NCBI GenBank assembly: GCA_910588855.1
Contig: CAJUSR010000008.1
Coordinates: 1-64,000 of the forward strand
From: an uncultured Kineothrix sp.
GTDB taxonomy: Bacteria > Bacillota > Clostridia > Lachnospirales > Lachnospiraceae
DNA length: 64,000 nucleotides
Direction: 5' to 3'
In this document: piece by piece, positions 1-7,868 of the stretch
Layout of the letters: each line of letters starts with the position of its first letter
How positions within the stretch are numbered: position 1 is the first letter of the stretch
The notes under the pieces: model-generated
What the model was told of the DNA's origin: nothing
Seen by the model: only the letters and a program-made list of their open reading frames with translations
The model's database searches: none
Position numbers and translations under genes: made by a program

Positions 1-375
1 GGATAAAACAGATAACCCCCTATTATCCGTTATTCCCCCGCCCTATAAACTCACTTTTTTCTTTGGCAGAACCCCTTCTCCATACCATAAACACAAAAAT
101 TCTACAAAGCCTTTTCACTGGCTTTGTAGAATCTTTTATTATCAGCATTCGCTAGGAATATCTGTCTCCATATAATCTTCCCCTTTAAACATTATCATTT
201 GTATTGGATATAACTTTATTATATTCTAGCATAAAATATAAAAGAAAACCACTAAATAAATTTTTGCATTCCTTTATGCAAAAATCATTTCCATTTAAAA
301 TTTTTTCTTATTTTGTGTCATTTAATTTGCCTTTGGGGGGAAAGTTTATTTTATAATCCACAATGCTTCTGCCTA
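1..375. other. intergenic stretch at left edge
   Basis: AT-rich stretch before the 3' end of the first gene. The only structure I see is the hairpin at 99-132, listed separately. No open frame here has a ribosome site or recognisable protein content. A run of six G at 335-340 has no evident role. Confidence 0.5.
99..132. terminator. bidirectional hairpin terminator
   Basis: Inverted repeat with a 13-bp stem (ATTCTACAAAGCC pairing with GGCTTTGTAGAAT) and an 8-base loop. On the minus strand it is followed by ATTTTTGTGTTT, and on the plus strand by CTTTTATT, so it could stop transcription from either side. It is the first strong hairpin downstream of the minus-strand KAP gene that ends at 376, about 240 bases away. 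Confidence 0.75.
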
Positions 376-1719
376 TCAATCACAGCTCACAATATCAATC
401 AACTCTACAAATCGTTTCACCCTGTCAACATCTCTTTTTGTCTGCTCATCATGATTGGGAAAATAATAGATTCCACAAGTTCCATTATTATACGTATAAA
501 AAGCATTAGATAGCCAGAAAAACATTTTTCCAGTAACTGTACTGGCTATCCCATAATAGGAGCCTCTGGATTTGTACTCTGTTTCAATTCCCTTATATAC
601 ATGTTTTTTCAACGTCTCAAAATATTTCTCCCCTATACTCTCTTTTTCCCTTTTAGACAAAGCATTATAATCATCTGCCTCACGCATTTTGCACAGCCAT
701 TTGACATCTTTTTGTTTTGTTTTTAAAGATACCGTCAAGTATAGAATCTCAAATGCCATAATACTACAATCTTCTGCCGCCCCATCCTCTGTCATCTCAT
801 GGATAATCTGTGCTTTCCTGAATATCCTTTCCTGCGTCCTCATATCAAGCCCATACAGTATATCCGCAAACAGCTCTTCTATTTCTTCACTTTCTTCTGC
901 CGTCATCCTAAACATATAGAAATAGCTTGCAAATTTTTGGGCATACATGCTCGCCCGACCTTTATCCAAATCTATTTTAAATGCAATAAATTTCCTCAAA
1001 TAAATATCCACATCTATCTCACCAAATATTTCAATAATAGACTTTTTCAGTTGGGACTTATCCATAGAAACAATTACTATGACATTGTCCAGTCCGTCAA
1101 AAATATGGTGGAGCCGTTCCAATACCTTAATGGAATACTCCGGAAGGCACCTGTCCAATTCATCCACAACGATTATCATTGTTTTGTCCTCTGCCATCCC
1201 TTTAATTTCTTTTCTCGTTTTTTCCAGAACCTTTCTAAATCCGGACAATTCATCAATCTTTATTCTTTCCGATTCCGTATCTTCTTTTATCTTATCCACA
1301 AACTTACCTATTTCCAATAAGTTGACACCAATTTTATTCTTGCATGCCTCCCCCATAACCGCATATAAATTTTCCTTTACATTTTCCCACAAACTTTGGG
1401 CTGCACGTTCCAGCCCTTCGCTTAACTTATCTTGAACAGTATCCAACATAGCAATCACAATCGCCAGCAACGGTTCCTCATAATAGTCATATTTCCAGCA
1501 GTCATAGTGAAAAACATAAAACTGATTATCCGCCGTCTCCTCTGACTGCTGCTTCGAAATCCGACGCTCAAATTCTTCCAATACGAACGTCTTTCCACTC
1601 CCCCATGCACCATCAATGCCAAAGCAGCATCCTTTTCTTTCCCTGGACAGTATCCTGACAATACTCCACAACTGTTCAATAAACATGTTTCTATTCAGTA
1701 CATCTACCCTATCTGCCAT
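376..1719 (-). CDS. KAP family P-loop NTPase (copy 1)
   Basis: A STAND-like AAA+-related ATPase of the KAP family, about 447 residues. Walker A GAWGSGKT lies at residues 37-44 and Walker B VVDELDRC near residue 190, the latter being the family hallmark. Many KAP proteins carry membrane helices between the Walker motifs; none is visible here, so this one is probably cytoplasmic. The start at 1719 is chosen because GGAGG lies 9 bases upstream; the ATG at 1728 abuts GGAGG directly. It is paralogous to the KAP protein at 5256-6491 but stands apart, preceded by a 236-base gap holding a putative LytTR operator. The role is likely in defence or membrane-associated signalling, by analogy with other KAP proteins. 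The family call is firm; the function is inference. Confidence 0.85.
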   Translation of the reverse strand: MADRVDVLNRNMFIEQLWSIVRILSRERKGCCFGIDGAWGSGKTFVLEEFERRISKQQSEETADNQFYVFHYDCWKYDYYEEPLLAIVIAMLDTVQDKLSEGLERAAQSLWENVKENLYAVMGEACKNKIGVNLLEIGKFVDKIKEDTESERIKIDELSGFRKVLEKTRKEIKGMAEDKTMIIVVDELDRCLPEYSIKVLERLHHIFDGLDNVIVIVSMDKSQLKKSIIEIFGEIDVDIYLRKFIAFKIDLDKGRASMYAQKFASYFYMFRMTAEESEEIEELFADILYGLDMRTQERIFRKAQIIHEMTEDGAAEDCSIMAFEILYLTVSLKTKQKDVKWLCKMREADDYNALSKREKESIGEKYFETLKKHVYKGIETEYKSRGSYYGIASTVTGKMFFWLSNAFYTYNNGTCGIYYFPNHDEQTKRDVDRVKRFVELIDIVSCD

Positions 1720-1839
1720 AATACGCATCCTCCTAAATCTTTAATTTTTTCTTTTTTCAAATGTACAAATATCTTTGACATTCCCAATAATTTTAGTATA
1801 GATATTAACACATTCCTTATGGCTTTTTTATATTTGGAA

Positions 1840-1869
1840 GGTACACGTCAATTTATGTGGGTAAACGTC
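1840..1869 (-). promoter_or_regulatory. putative LytTR operator upstream of KAP gene
   Basis: Two direct copies of a 10-base element read on the plus strand (GGTACACGTC at 1840-1849, GGTAAACGTC at 1860-1869; 9 of 10 identical) start exactly 20 bp apart, two helical turns. LytTR proteins bind paired direct repeats with this kind of spacing. A possible -10 box (TATACT on the minus strand, 1795-1800) lies 39 bases nearer the KAP gene with no good -35, as expected of an activator-dependent promoter. The same arrangement recurs at 20623-20652. The sites are visible; the binding protein is inferred. Confidence 0.55.
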
Positions 1870-1955
1870 CCATTTTTTGTTTTTATCACTTCTTATAAAA
1901 TCAGAATCATCCTATAGGATTATATTTTAGATTCCCGATTCCTATTGTCAATTGT

Positions 1956-2687
1956 CTAATTGGCATAATTCATTACGCCATAAAAAAGCAGTTCAATCAT
2001 AAATTCCTCCCCGCTTTTTATTTTCATTTCGCCACCATAACACTCTACGATTTCTTTTACTTTCACCAGACCTATCCCTCTTCCTTCTCCTTTTCTTAAC
2101 CCGATACGCTCTGGGTTGACCGCGTTTTTACAGGAAATAAATACGGCTCCATTCAATAACCTCACTGTTACTGTTATTTTCCTTTCGGATACATTCATAA
2201 CCTCTTCCTTCGCATTCTTTAAAATATTTGCAAAAAGAACGCTTAAATCCGTATCCCTTATTTTCGTTTTCCCGGGAAAATATCCGTTCCACTCTATGGC
2301 AATATTGTCTTCCTCCTTGACAACATCCTCTACTACCATATTTAAAATATCATTTCCTGTTTCTATTTTTATACCTATTTTTTCATAATCGAAAACGATA
2401 TCCCGTAAATAGTCTAAACTGCCTTCAACATCTCTATTCTCCAAGAACCGTTTCAGGCAAAACAATTGATTCCCTATATCGTGTTGGAATTTGCGTATCC
2501 CTATATAGTTTCTCATCATACTATTATAATATTGCTTTTGTCTCTCAATTATCTTCCGATATTCTTTATCTTTGATTTCTTTTTCTTTCTTTTTTTTCAT
2601 GTGATATAAATACAGATATGGTGCAATCAGAAATGAAATCAGAAAAGCCCCCACAGAACCCCGGATATGATTTATTATCCAACGCAT
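1956..2687 (-). CDS. GHKL-type histidine kinase lacking a sensor domain
   Basis: Sensor kinase of the AgrC/VirS-like GHKL group, 243 residues. It has one N-terminal membrane segment (about residues 12-28), then a coiled linker, the phospho-acceptor box with FQHDIGNQL (His near residue 68), an N box (ILKNAKEE) and a G box (GRGIGL). Family members usually carry five to seven N-terminal membrane helices for signal sensing and exceed 400 residues; here that part is absent. It lies 17 bases downstream of a complete LytTR response regulator, so the two form a pair. AAGGGG precedes the ATG by 6 bases. It may respond to a partner protein or to membrane state rather than to a peptide; that is inference. 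Confidence 0.8.
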   Translation of the reverse strand: MRWIINHIRGSVGAFLISFLIAPYLYLYHMKKKKEKEIKDKEYRKIIERQKQYYNSMMRNYIGIRKFQHDIGNQLFCLKRFLENRDVEGSLDYLRDIVFDYEKIGIKIETGNDILNMVVEDVVKEEDNIAIEWNGYFPGKTKIRDTDLSVLFANILKNAKEEVMNVSERKITVTVRLLNGAVFISCKNAVNPERIGLRKGEGRGIGLVKVKEIVECYGGEMKIKSGEEFMIELLFYGVMNYAN

Positions 2688-2704
2688 AAAATTCCCCTTT
2701 TATA

Positions 2705-3481
2705 TTACCATTTTACTAATTTTTTGACATACTCTATATACTTTTGTTTTACATTCCTTTTCTCCCTATAAGACATCGGGATTTCTATATCCCCATTCAA
2801 TGTTATGCTCATATCCCCAATGTTAAAAATATGTTTCAGGTTAATCAATACTCCCCTGCTGCATTTCACAAACCGGTTTTCCAGCAGCCCGTATATTGCT
2901 TTTAGCGTCGTCCTCACAATATATCTTTCTCCTCTTGCAAGAATTATGGCAACCTCATCCCCTAACGCTTCAATATACAATATATCATCTAAAAACACAG
3001 GATAAATCCGCCCATCGCTTTCTAATAATATCCCATCCCTTTCTTTACACTCTTCTAGTGCATCGGCTATAGCATCCCTTATCCATTCCTCCGGGTCGGA
3101 TTTATATAGATAGCGGAATGGCTGTACTTTATATGCTTCCTGAATATATTGGCTATAATTTGTCATGAAAATAATTTTTCCATATGTTTTCTTTTTCCTT
3201 AATTCCCTTGCCATTTGTAAGCCGTTGCAATCCGGCATTTCAATATCCAAAAATATAATATCGTATCCGGCTTGGTTAGAGAGCAATTCTTCCGCCTTTG
3301 TATAAACTACAACCTCCCCTTTTACCCCCAACTGCCTTAAAACCCTTTCCACTGCATCCCCATACGCATTAGCAATCCTTACCATATCATCACAGACCGC
3401 AATCTTAAGATCGTTCCCCTCGTTAACCAATCCTCCCTGCATACCAGCAAATTTACACTTTACAATTTGATGAACCCCCAT
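2705..3481 (-). CDS. LytTR response regulator (complete receiver)
   Basis: Response regulator with an N-terminal receiver and C-terminal LytTR DNA-binding domain, about 258 residues. The receiver has the acidic pair (AVCDD) and the phospho-acceptor Asp in FLDIEMPD. The LytTR part spans roughly the last 110 residues. The start at 3481 is chosen because GAGGGG lies 6 bases upstream. A longer open frame to 3619 only translates the dispersed repeat at 3545-3609 and is unlikely to be real. It precedes the GHKL kinase by 17 bases and follows the XRE gene. It is a candidate binder of the direct-repeat sites at 1840-1869 and 20623-20652. Confidence 0.85.
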   Translation of the reverse strand: MGVHQIVKCKFAGMQGGLVNEGNDLKIAVCDDMVRIANAYGDAVERVLRQLGVKGEVVVYTKAEELLSNQAGYDIIFLDIEMPDCNGLQMARELRKKKTYGKIIFMTNYSQYIQEAYKVQPFRYLYKSDPEEWIRDAIADALEECKERDGILLESDGRIYPVFLDDILYIEALGDEVAIILARGERYIVRTTLKAIYGLLENRFVKCSRGVLINLKHIFNIGDMSITLNGDIEIPMSYREKRNVKQKYIEYVKKLVKW

Positions 3482-3544
3482 CCTATTCCCCTCTATCATT
3501 TGTATATGTTCTTTACTTGTAAGCCAGCGGCCATTTTCCTTTTG

Positions 3545-3609
3545 TGCGCAAATTTCTTGTGCCATATGCCAAGAGGCATTGCCAGACAAGCCTTTTGGCA
3601 CCCGAATCC
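3545..3609 (-). repeat. dispersed intergenic repeat, copy A
   Basis: Read on the minus strand this matches the plus-strand segment at 21714-21780 over about 65 bases. Shared blocks include CAAAAG, TGTC, GGCA and the identical 14-mer TGGCATATGGCACA. Differences are mostly transitions and cluster in the middle, where both copies keep short self-complementary stems. It lies between the XRE gene and the LytTR gene. Translating it gives protein-like strings that inflate the N terminus of the downstream reading frame. Confidence 0.65.
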
Positions 3610-3658
3610 TATAAGGCAAAAAAGAGCCAGTCCAATATCAACCGGTTCCTTTCCGCAT

Positions 3659-4012
3659 CTAACGTTTATCCCTCGAACGGATAAAATCTTTAAAATACCG
3701 GACAATGCGCACCAAATCCTGCTTTTCATCGTGCGAACAATCCTCCATAATCAACATAATCTCACTGTCATAATAGATATCATTATATTTAAGATTGTCC
3801 GAAAGCAATTCATCTGCTGTCGATTGCAGCGCATTCATTATTTTTATCAGACTTTCCAAACTTAATTTCGTATTCCCATTCTCTATATGGCTGATATGCG
3901 GTGTGGACAGATTGACCAATTCCCCCAATTGCTCCTGCGTCAAGCCCCGCATCAGCCGCTTTTCTTTAATTTTCTTCCCTATGCTGACATAGTCTATCTT
4001 GTAATCGTCCAT
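3659..4012 (-). CDS. XRE-family transcriptional regulator
   Basis: Small DNA-binding protein of 117 residues with a Cro/CI-type helix-turn-helix at about residues 9-63 (GKKIKEKRLMRGLTQEQLGE, then HISHIENG). The C-terminal part, about 50 residues, is acidic and helical and carries no known effector domain. GAGAGG lies 5 bases before the ATG. It sits between the end of the nine-gene island operon (163-base gap) and the LytTR/GHKL pair, so it may repress or tune either unit. Its targets are not evident. Confidence 0.85.
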   Translation of the reverse strand: MDDYKIDYVSIGKKIKEKRLMRGLTQEQLGELVNLSTPHISHIENGNTKLSLESLIKIMNALQSTADELLSDNLKYNDIYYDSEIMLIMEDCSHDEKQDLVRIVRYFKDFIRSRDKR

Positions 4013-4175
4013 TGCTACCTCTCCCTAAATATCAAACCATATTTGGAAGATTTTGGAAATAAACTACAACAACATTTATGTTCCTACGCTTAATTTTTCT
4101 CCATATACTAGTAAAATAGTTTTTTCACTGCCATTCGGCACTCAAGTCCACAGGCAAACAGGAAACTGTTTTATT

Positions 4176-5255
4176 TTACTGCGTCATCTTAAAATATAAG
4201 AATGATATGATTATTAACCCTGCCAAAAATACTACAACACAGGCTTTTGTACTCATAATCCCATCGCCCACTTTAATTTTTAATTTTTTATCTAACTCCA
4301 ACAAATATTTCTTTTCCATGACTATATTTAACCGCTCGCTTACGGAACCATTTAATGGCTTCTGTAACCATAATGAAAATTTATCCTCCACCTCCGCACA
4401 GCATTTTTGGTACATGCCGTCTGTCTCGTACTTCTTTATTATCTTCTGATAACGCCTGCTTTTTATTTTATCAAAAGCAAAAATGCCCACAGCGCATATC
4501 TCCGCAATACATATAGCTAAAAATGGCAGCAGTATTATCTTATTCCTATCATATATTGGAGCCTTTATTAAAACCATATAATATATTCCAACTACAACTG
4601 CTAAAACAATCATTAGCACTATCTTCAGGGAATCCGCCTTCCCTCTTTTCCTTTTTTCCTTTTTTCCCTCACCTTTTATCTCCCAGTCATCCATATAGCA
4701 CTCATAATAATTATTTAAATATAGTCTTTCCACCTTACTATATATACGTATCCAAAATTCCTTTTTCCTTTCCTCAAGAAACTCCCTCACCATTTCAGCC
4801 AGTTTCTTATCACTCATCCTTATTTCCGGCGTATTTTTTAATTCCTCAAAAAAACCTAGCGGAACATATTGGAAGGCATTCTTTTTCGGGTTATTGATTT
4901 TTTTCTTGACAAAATAGCATTCCGGATAAGGGGACGTAATCTTCCCTTCATTTTCTTTTATCGGGCTGCTATAAGCATATGGATTATTTTCAAAATGGGA
5001 AACAAAAAGATTATAGCTCTTTTCCATTGTCTCATAATTATCTATCACATTCCCTCCCAGCAATTTCCCCCTGACCCTTGCCCATTCCCCTATTTCATAT
5101 TTATCTATATTACTTTTTAGCCACTCTATATAGCTAAGGCCATCCAACACTCCTTTTAACTCTTCTTCATTCACTTCTTCCGTATCTGGTTCTATCCCAT
5201 ATAAATCTTCTTCCTTTGAACCTCTTTCCAGCTTATTATTCAGATTGTCCTTCAC
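4176..5255 (-). CDS. unknown membrane protein, last gene of island operon
   Basis: 359 residues; I do not recognise the family. The N-terminal 200 residues are charged and soluble. Two membrane helices follow at about residues 208-230 and 240-262, then a soluble stretch and a third helix at the extreme C terminus (about 333-353). The start codon is GTG, directly adjoining the TGA stop of the KAP gene, so translation is probably coupled. Pairing a KAP ATPase with a membrane protein suggests that the ATPase is recruited to, or acts on, the membrane; this is inference. Confidence 0.7.
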   Translation of the reverse strand: MKDNLNNKLERGSKEEDLYGIEPDTEEVNEEELKGVLDGLSYIEWLKSNIDKYEIGEWARVRGKLLGGNVIDNYETMEKSYNLFVSHFENNPYAYSSPIKENEGKITSPYPECYFVKKKINNPKKNAFQYVPLGFFEELKNTPEIRMSDKKLAEMVREFLEERKKEFWIRIYSKVERLYLNNYYECYMDDWEIKGEGKKEKRKRGKADSLKIVLMIVLAVVVGIYYMVLIKAPIYDRNKIILLPFLAICIAEICAVGIFAFDKIKSRRYQKIIKKYETDGMYQKCCAEVEDKFSLWLQKPLNGSVSERLNIVMEKKYLLELDKKLKIKVGDGIMSTKACVVVFLAGLIIISFLYFKMTQ

Positions 5256-6491
5256 TCAAACTTTCCCCCTATCATATAATAAATCCTTCAATATACTTCT
5301 CATTTTTTTGACATCGTTGCCTCCATCCTCTGAATTAAACAATATATCATAAGCACTTAACAGATTTTTCAAGCTCCTTTCTTTTAATACATCCTTAATA
5401 TCTTCTACTTCATTATATATCTTTTCCACATATTCCCTTAGCCTTCCATTAAGGAAATCCCTACATTTTTGTGCATTGGAAATCCGTAATGCTGCAATAA
5501 TTGGATAAAAAATATTTTTTGATATTAAAAAAATCTCATCACCCGCCTCCTCTATGAGTAAGCATCCCCTCATAACCTCCCTAAACTGATTGCATTCGCG
5601 CAAAGAAAAATTTAAATATTGGGGAAGACTCGGTATCAGCGGATTCAGCTTCGGATTATTCTTCATCACACCTGCTATTTGCAAATAATATAAGCTGATA
5701 TCTTTTATATTCAAATCATAAGTAATGTCAAAAAATTTATTTAAGTATACGGTCGACTTCAACTTTCTGCCGTAAAAACATTCGATAGATTTACATAACT
5801 CCACCTTATTTAAACAATATACGAAAAAAACATTTTCCAGTTCTACAAAATGCTTAATCCTTTCCAAAACCTTAACCGCATAATCCGGTTTACATCTATC
5901 TAGTTCATCAATAACTATAAGAATATGTCCATTCCCACCTTCACCCAATCCCTTCTGATGCAATAATTCACCAAGCAAATCCCTATAATTTTTCTTCAGC
6001 TTCTCTACTTCTATAATATTTTGCAAACCTTTTTTACTTTCTATATCATCTTTCAAAGTATTTAAAATATCTTTAAAGCTCTTGTTTTTCGGTTCTTTTG
6101 TTTCTTCCATTTCTTTATATTTACTTTCTATTTCATATATTAAGGATAACAGGGGATCCTCATGGTCATCATGAAGCCATGCATCATAATATAACGTAAC
6201 AAAATCACGGTTCAAAGGCCCCACTTCTAATTCCTCATGCATAGCAACAATTTTTTCTATCCTGTCAAGATCTTTGTTGCCTTTTTTCCTTTGATAATCC
6301 AAATCTAAAACTTCGCACACCTGTCTTATAAAAAAAGTTTTTCCACATCCCCAGTCCCCATTAATAGCAAAAATCCTATCCGCCTCACATTTATCCAGCA
6401 TTTGCACAAATTCTTTTACTTCCGTATTCCTATTTAGCATATTTTCATCCAAAGTATTCCATAAATTCTCTTTTGTAAGACGTAAATCCAT
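5256..6491 (-). CDS. KAP family P-loop NTPase (copy 2)
   Basis: KAP ATPase of about 411 residues with Walker A GDWGCGKT at residues 45-52 and Walker B VIDELDRC near residue 200, followed by the ADYAVKVLER-like stretch that copy 1 also has. No membrane helix is visible. The start at 6491 is chosen because GGAGG lies 8 bases upstream; a longer frame to 6533 would overlap the preceding gene. It is the eighth gene of the island operon, between two membrane-protein genes. The cysteine in the P-loop is uncommon but keeps the GxxxxGKT pattern. Function in the system is unknown; ATP-driven conformational switching is likely. Confidence 0.85.
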   Translation of the reverse strand: MDLRLTKENLWNTLDENMLNRNTEVKEFVQMLDKCEADRIFAINGDWGCGKTFFIRQVCEVLDLDYQRKKGNKDLDRIEKIVAMHEELEVGPLNRDFVTLYYDAWLHDDHEDPLLSLIYEIESKYKEMEETKEPKNKSFKDILNTLKDDIESKKGLQNIIEVEKLKKNYRDLLGELLHQKGLGEGGNGHILIVIDELDRCKPDYAVKVLERIKHFVELENVFFVYCLNKVELCKSIECFYGRKLKSTVYLNKFFDITYDLNIKDISLYYLQIAGVMKNNPKLNPLIPSLPQYLNFSLRECNQFREVMRGCLLIEEAGDEIFLISKNIFYPIIAALRISNAQKCRDFLNGRLREYVEKIYNEVEDIKDVLKERSLKNLLSAYDILFNSEDGGNDVKKMRSILKDLLYDRGKV

Positions 6492-6510
6492 GCAACATTC
6501 CTCCAACCAT

Positions 6511-7830
6511 TTATTTCTGCTTCTCCAACTCATCTTCTGTTTTTAATATCAAATCAATATTTACCCTCTCATACCTGTTGAACATATCTTCCGTTATCTT
6601 CCTCTTTTCAATGTTCCGATACCATTCATATTGGGAATAATGTTCCGTATATTTTCCTCCCTCTTTATTAAAAGCATATCCCATCCGGGCATAGATTTCA
6701 TTCCTTGCATATGCCAGCGCTTCTTTATAGCTCATATCAGCCCTTTGTTTCAAAGCCTCTATTTCCTCCATATGTAATTCCCGCTCATTGCTATCCTTAA
6801 AAATAACACCTTCTTTTGCAAACAAATCTTCTGATTTTCCCCCCCTATCTTCTTCCGTTTTTTCTTTTTCTACTTTTACAATTATTGCTTTTTCTTCTTT
6901 ATCCTGTATTGTAATCGGCTTAAAATTCTGCCCTCTAAAAGCCAATATTTTATCCTTCATATATACTGAAGTAATACCAATCGGTCGGAGCCACAACATT
7001 AAACTCATACCCACTACTGCAAAAAATACACTTACCGGGCTGCACAGTTTTTGTAATATTTCTCTACAACTGTCTTTTACTTCCACCAAAGCTGCTCTGA
7101 AGTTCACCTTTTTTTCATCCCCCTTTACTTTACTGAAAAAATCCCCCACCAAAACCCTGTTCCAAGAAATGCCTTCCCGCTCCATTGCATCCCACGATGC
7201 TATCGCATCCACTTTATCTACTACCGTTCCCCTATAATAATTATCCATCCTCTTCAACACAATTATCCTTGCTGCTTTCACTCGCCAGATAAAATACCCT
7301 CCAAAAATAAGTATTGTAGGAGCATATAAAATCTGCCATTCTGTTTGTTCCCATGAAACAAACATACCCAAAAGGAAAATACCTACAATCACGGCACCAA
7401 TCCCTATCCGCACCCACCTATTTTCTGTTTTCATTCTTTTGTCAAAGTTCATATCCTTATCCAGCCCGGTCACCTTATTACGCCTTTTTCTAATTTCGCT
7501 GTTTAGCTTCCTCCCGCTCCCCTCATTCTTTAAATATCCAATAGGGCATTCCATTCCACTATCTAAGCTTTTAAGCGTATGTGCATCCAAATGCCGGGAA
7601 AAAATTTTCCTGCCATCCGTCTGTCCATATATATGCGCCAAAAAATTATCCCCCAGCATATGAAAAATCTCAATGCATTTACCAGACGCCCTTTCCCATT
7701 CTTCCAAATACATATTGGAAGCAAAATCAGCCATTATTTCCTCTGCATCTTCATCCATCGGACAGTAATATTCTATATGATCCAATACCCACTTCATGAC
7801 TTCCTTTTGCATATCTGTATTCCCCAACAT
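6511..7830 (-). CDS. unknown three-helix membrane protein of island operon
   Basis: About 439 residues and not recognised. A soluble N-terminal part (about 140 residues) precedes two membrane helices at about 145-163 and 170-190, a soluble segment, a third helix at about 270-286 and a charged C-terminal tail rich in Glu and Lys. The layout of paired helices plus a later third one echoes the protein at 4176-5255. The start at 7830 places GAGG about 10 bases upstream; the ATG at 7839 is also possible. It lies 38 bases after the GAP1-like gene. Near residue 310 the gene has a run of seven G that is in frame. Confidence 0.65.
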   Translation of the reverse strand: MLGNTDMQKEVMKWVLDHIEYYCPMDEDAEEIMADFASNMYLEEWERASGKCIEIFHMLGDNFLAHIYGQTDGRKIFSRHLDAHTLKSLDSGMECPIGYLKNEGSGRKLNSEIRKRRNKVTGLDKDMNFDKRMKTENRWVRIGIGAVIVGIFLLGMFVSWEQTEWQILYAPTILIFGGYFIWRVKAARIIVLKRMDNYYRGTVVDKVDAIASWDAMEREGISWNRVLVGDFFSKVKGDEKKVNFRAALVEVKDSCREILQKLCSPVSVFFAVVGMSLMLWLRPIGITSVYMKDKILAFRGQNFKPITIQDKEEKAIIVKVEKEKTEEDRGGKSEDLFAKEGVIFKDSNERELHMEEIEALKQRADMSYKEALAYARNEIYARMGYAFNKEGGKYTEHYSQYEWYRNIEKRKITEDMFNRYERVNIDLILKTEDELEKQK

Positions 7831-7868
7831 TTTCCCCATTCCTCTTAAGTATTTTTCATTTTACTTTT

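Noticed and set aside
1775..1802. Plus-strand TTGACA (1775-1780) with TATAGA 16 bases later
   Set aside because: Promoter-like, but no plus-strand gene follows; only antisense to the kinase gene, in an AT-rich gap where chance matches are common.
3482..3619. N-terminal extension of the left LytTR regulator and an overlapping 77-aa frame (3496-3729)
   Set aside because: The extension lies upstream of a clear ribosome site and start at 3481, and its sequence is the translation of the dispersed repeat.
4013..4175. Small hairpins between the island operon and the XRE gene as a terminator
   Set aside because: Stems of about six pairs without a following T-run on the minus strand.
6836..6845. Run of seven C in the membrane-protein gene of the island
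   Set aside because: In frame and shorter than the tracts usually needed for efficient slippage; kept only as a remark in the gene entry.
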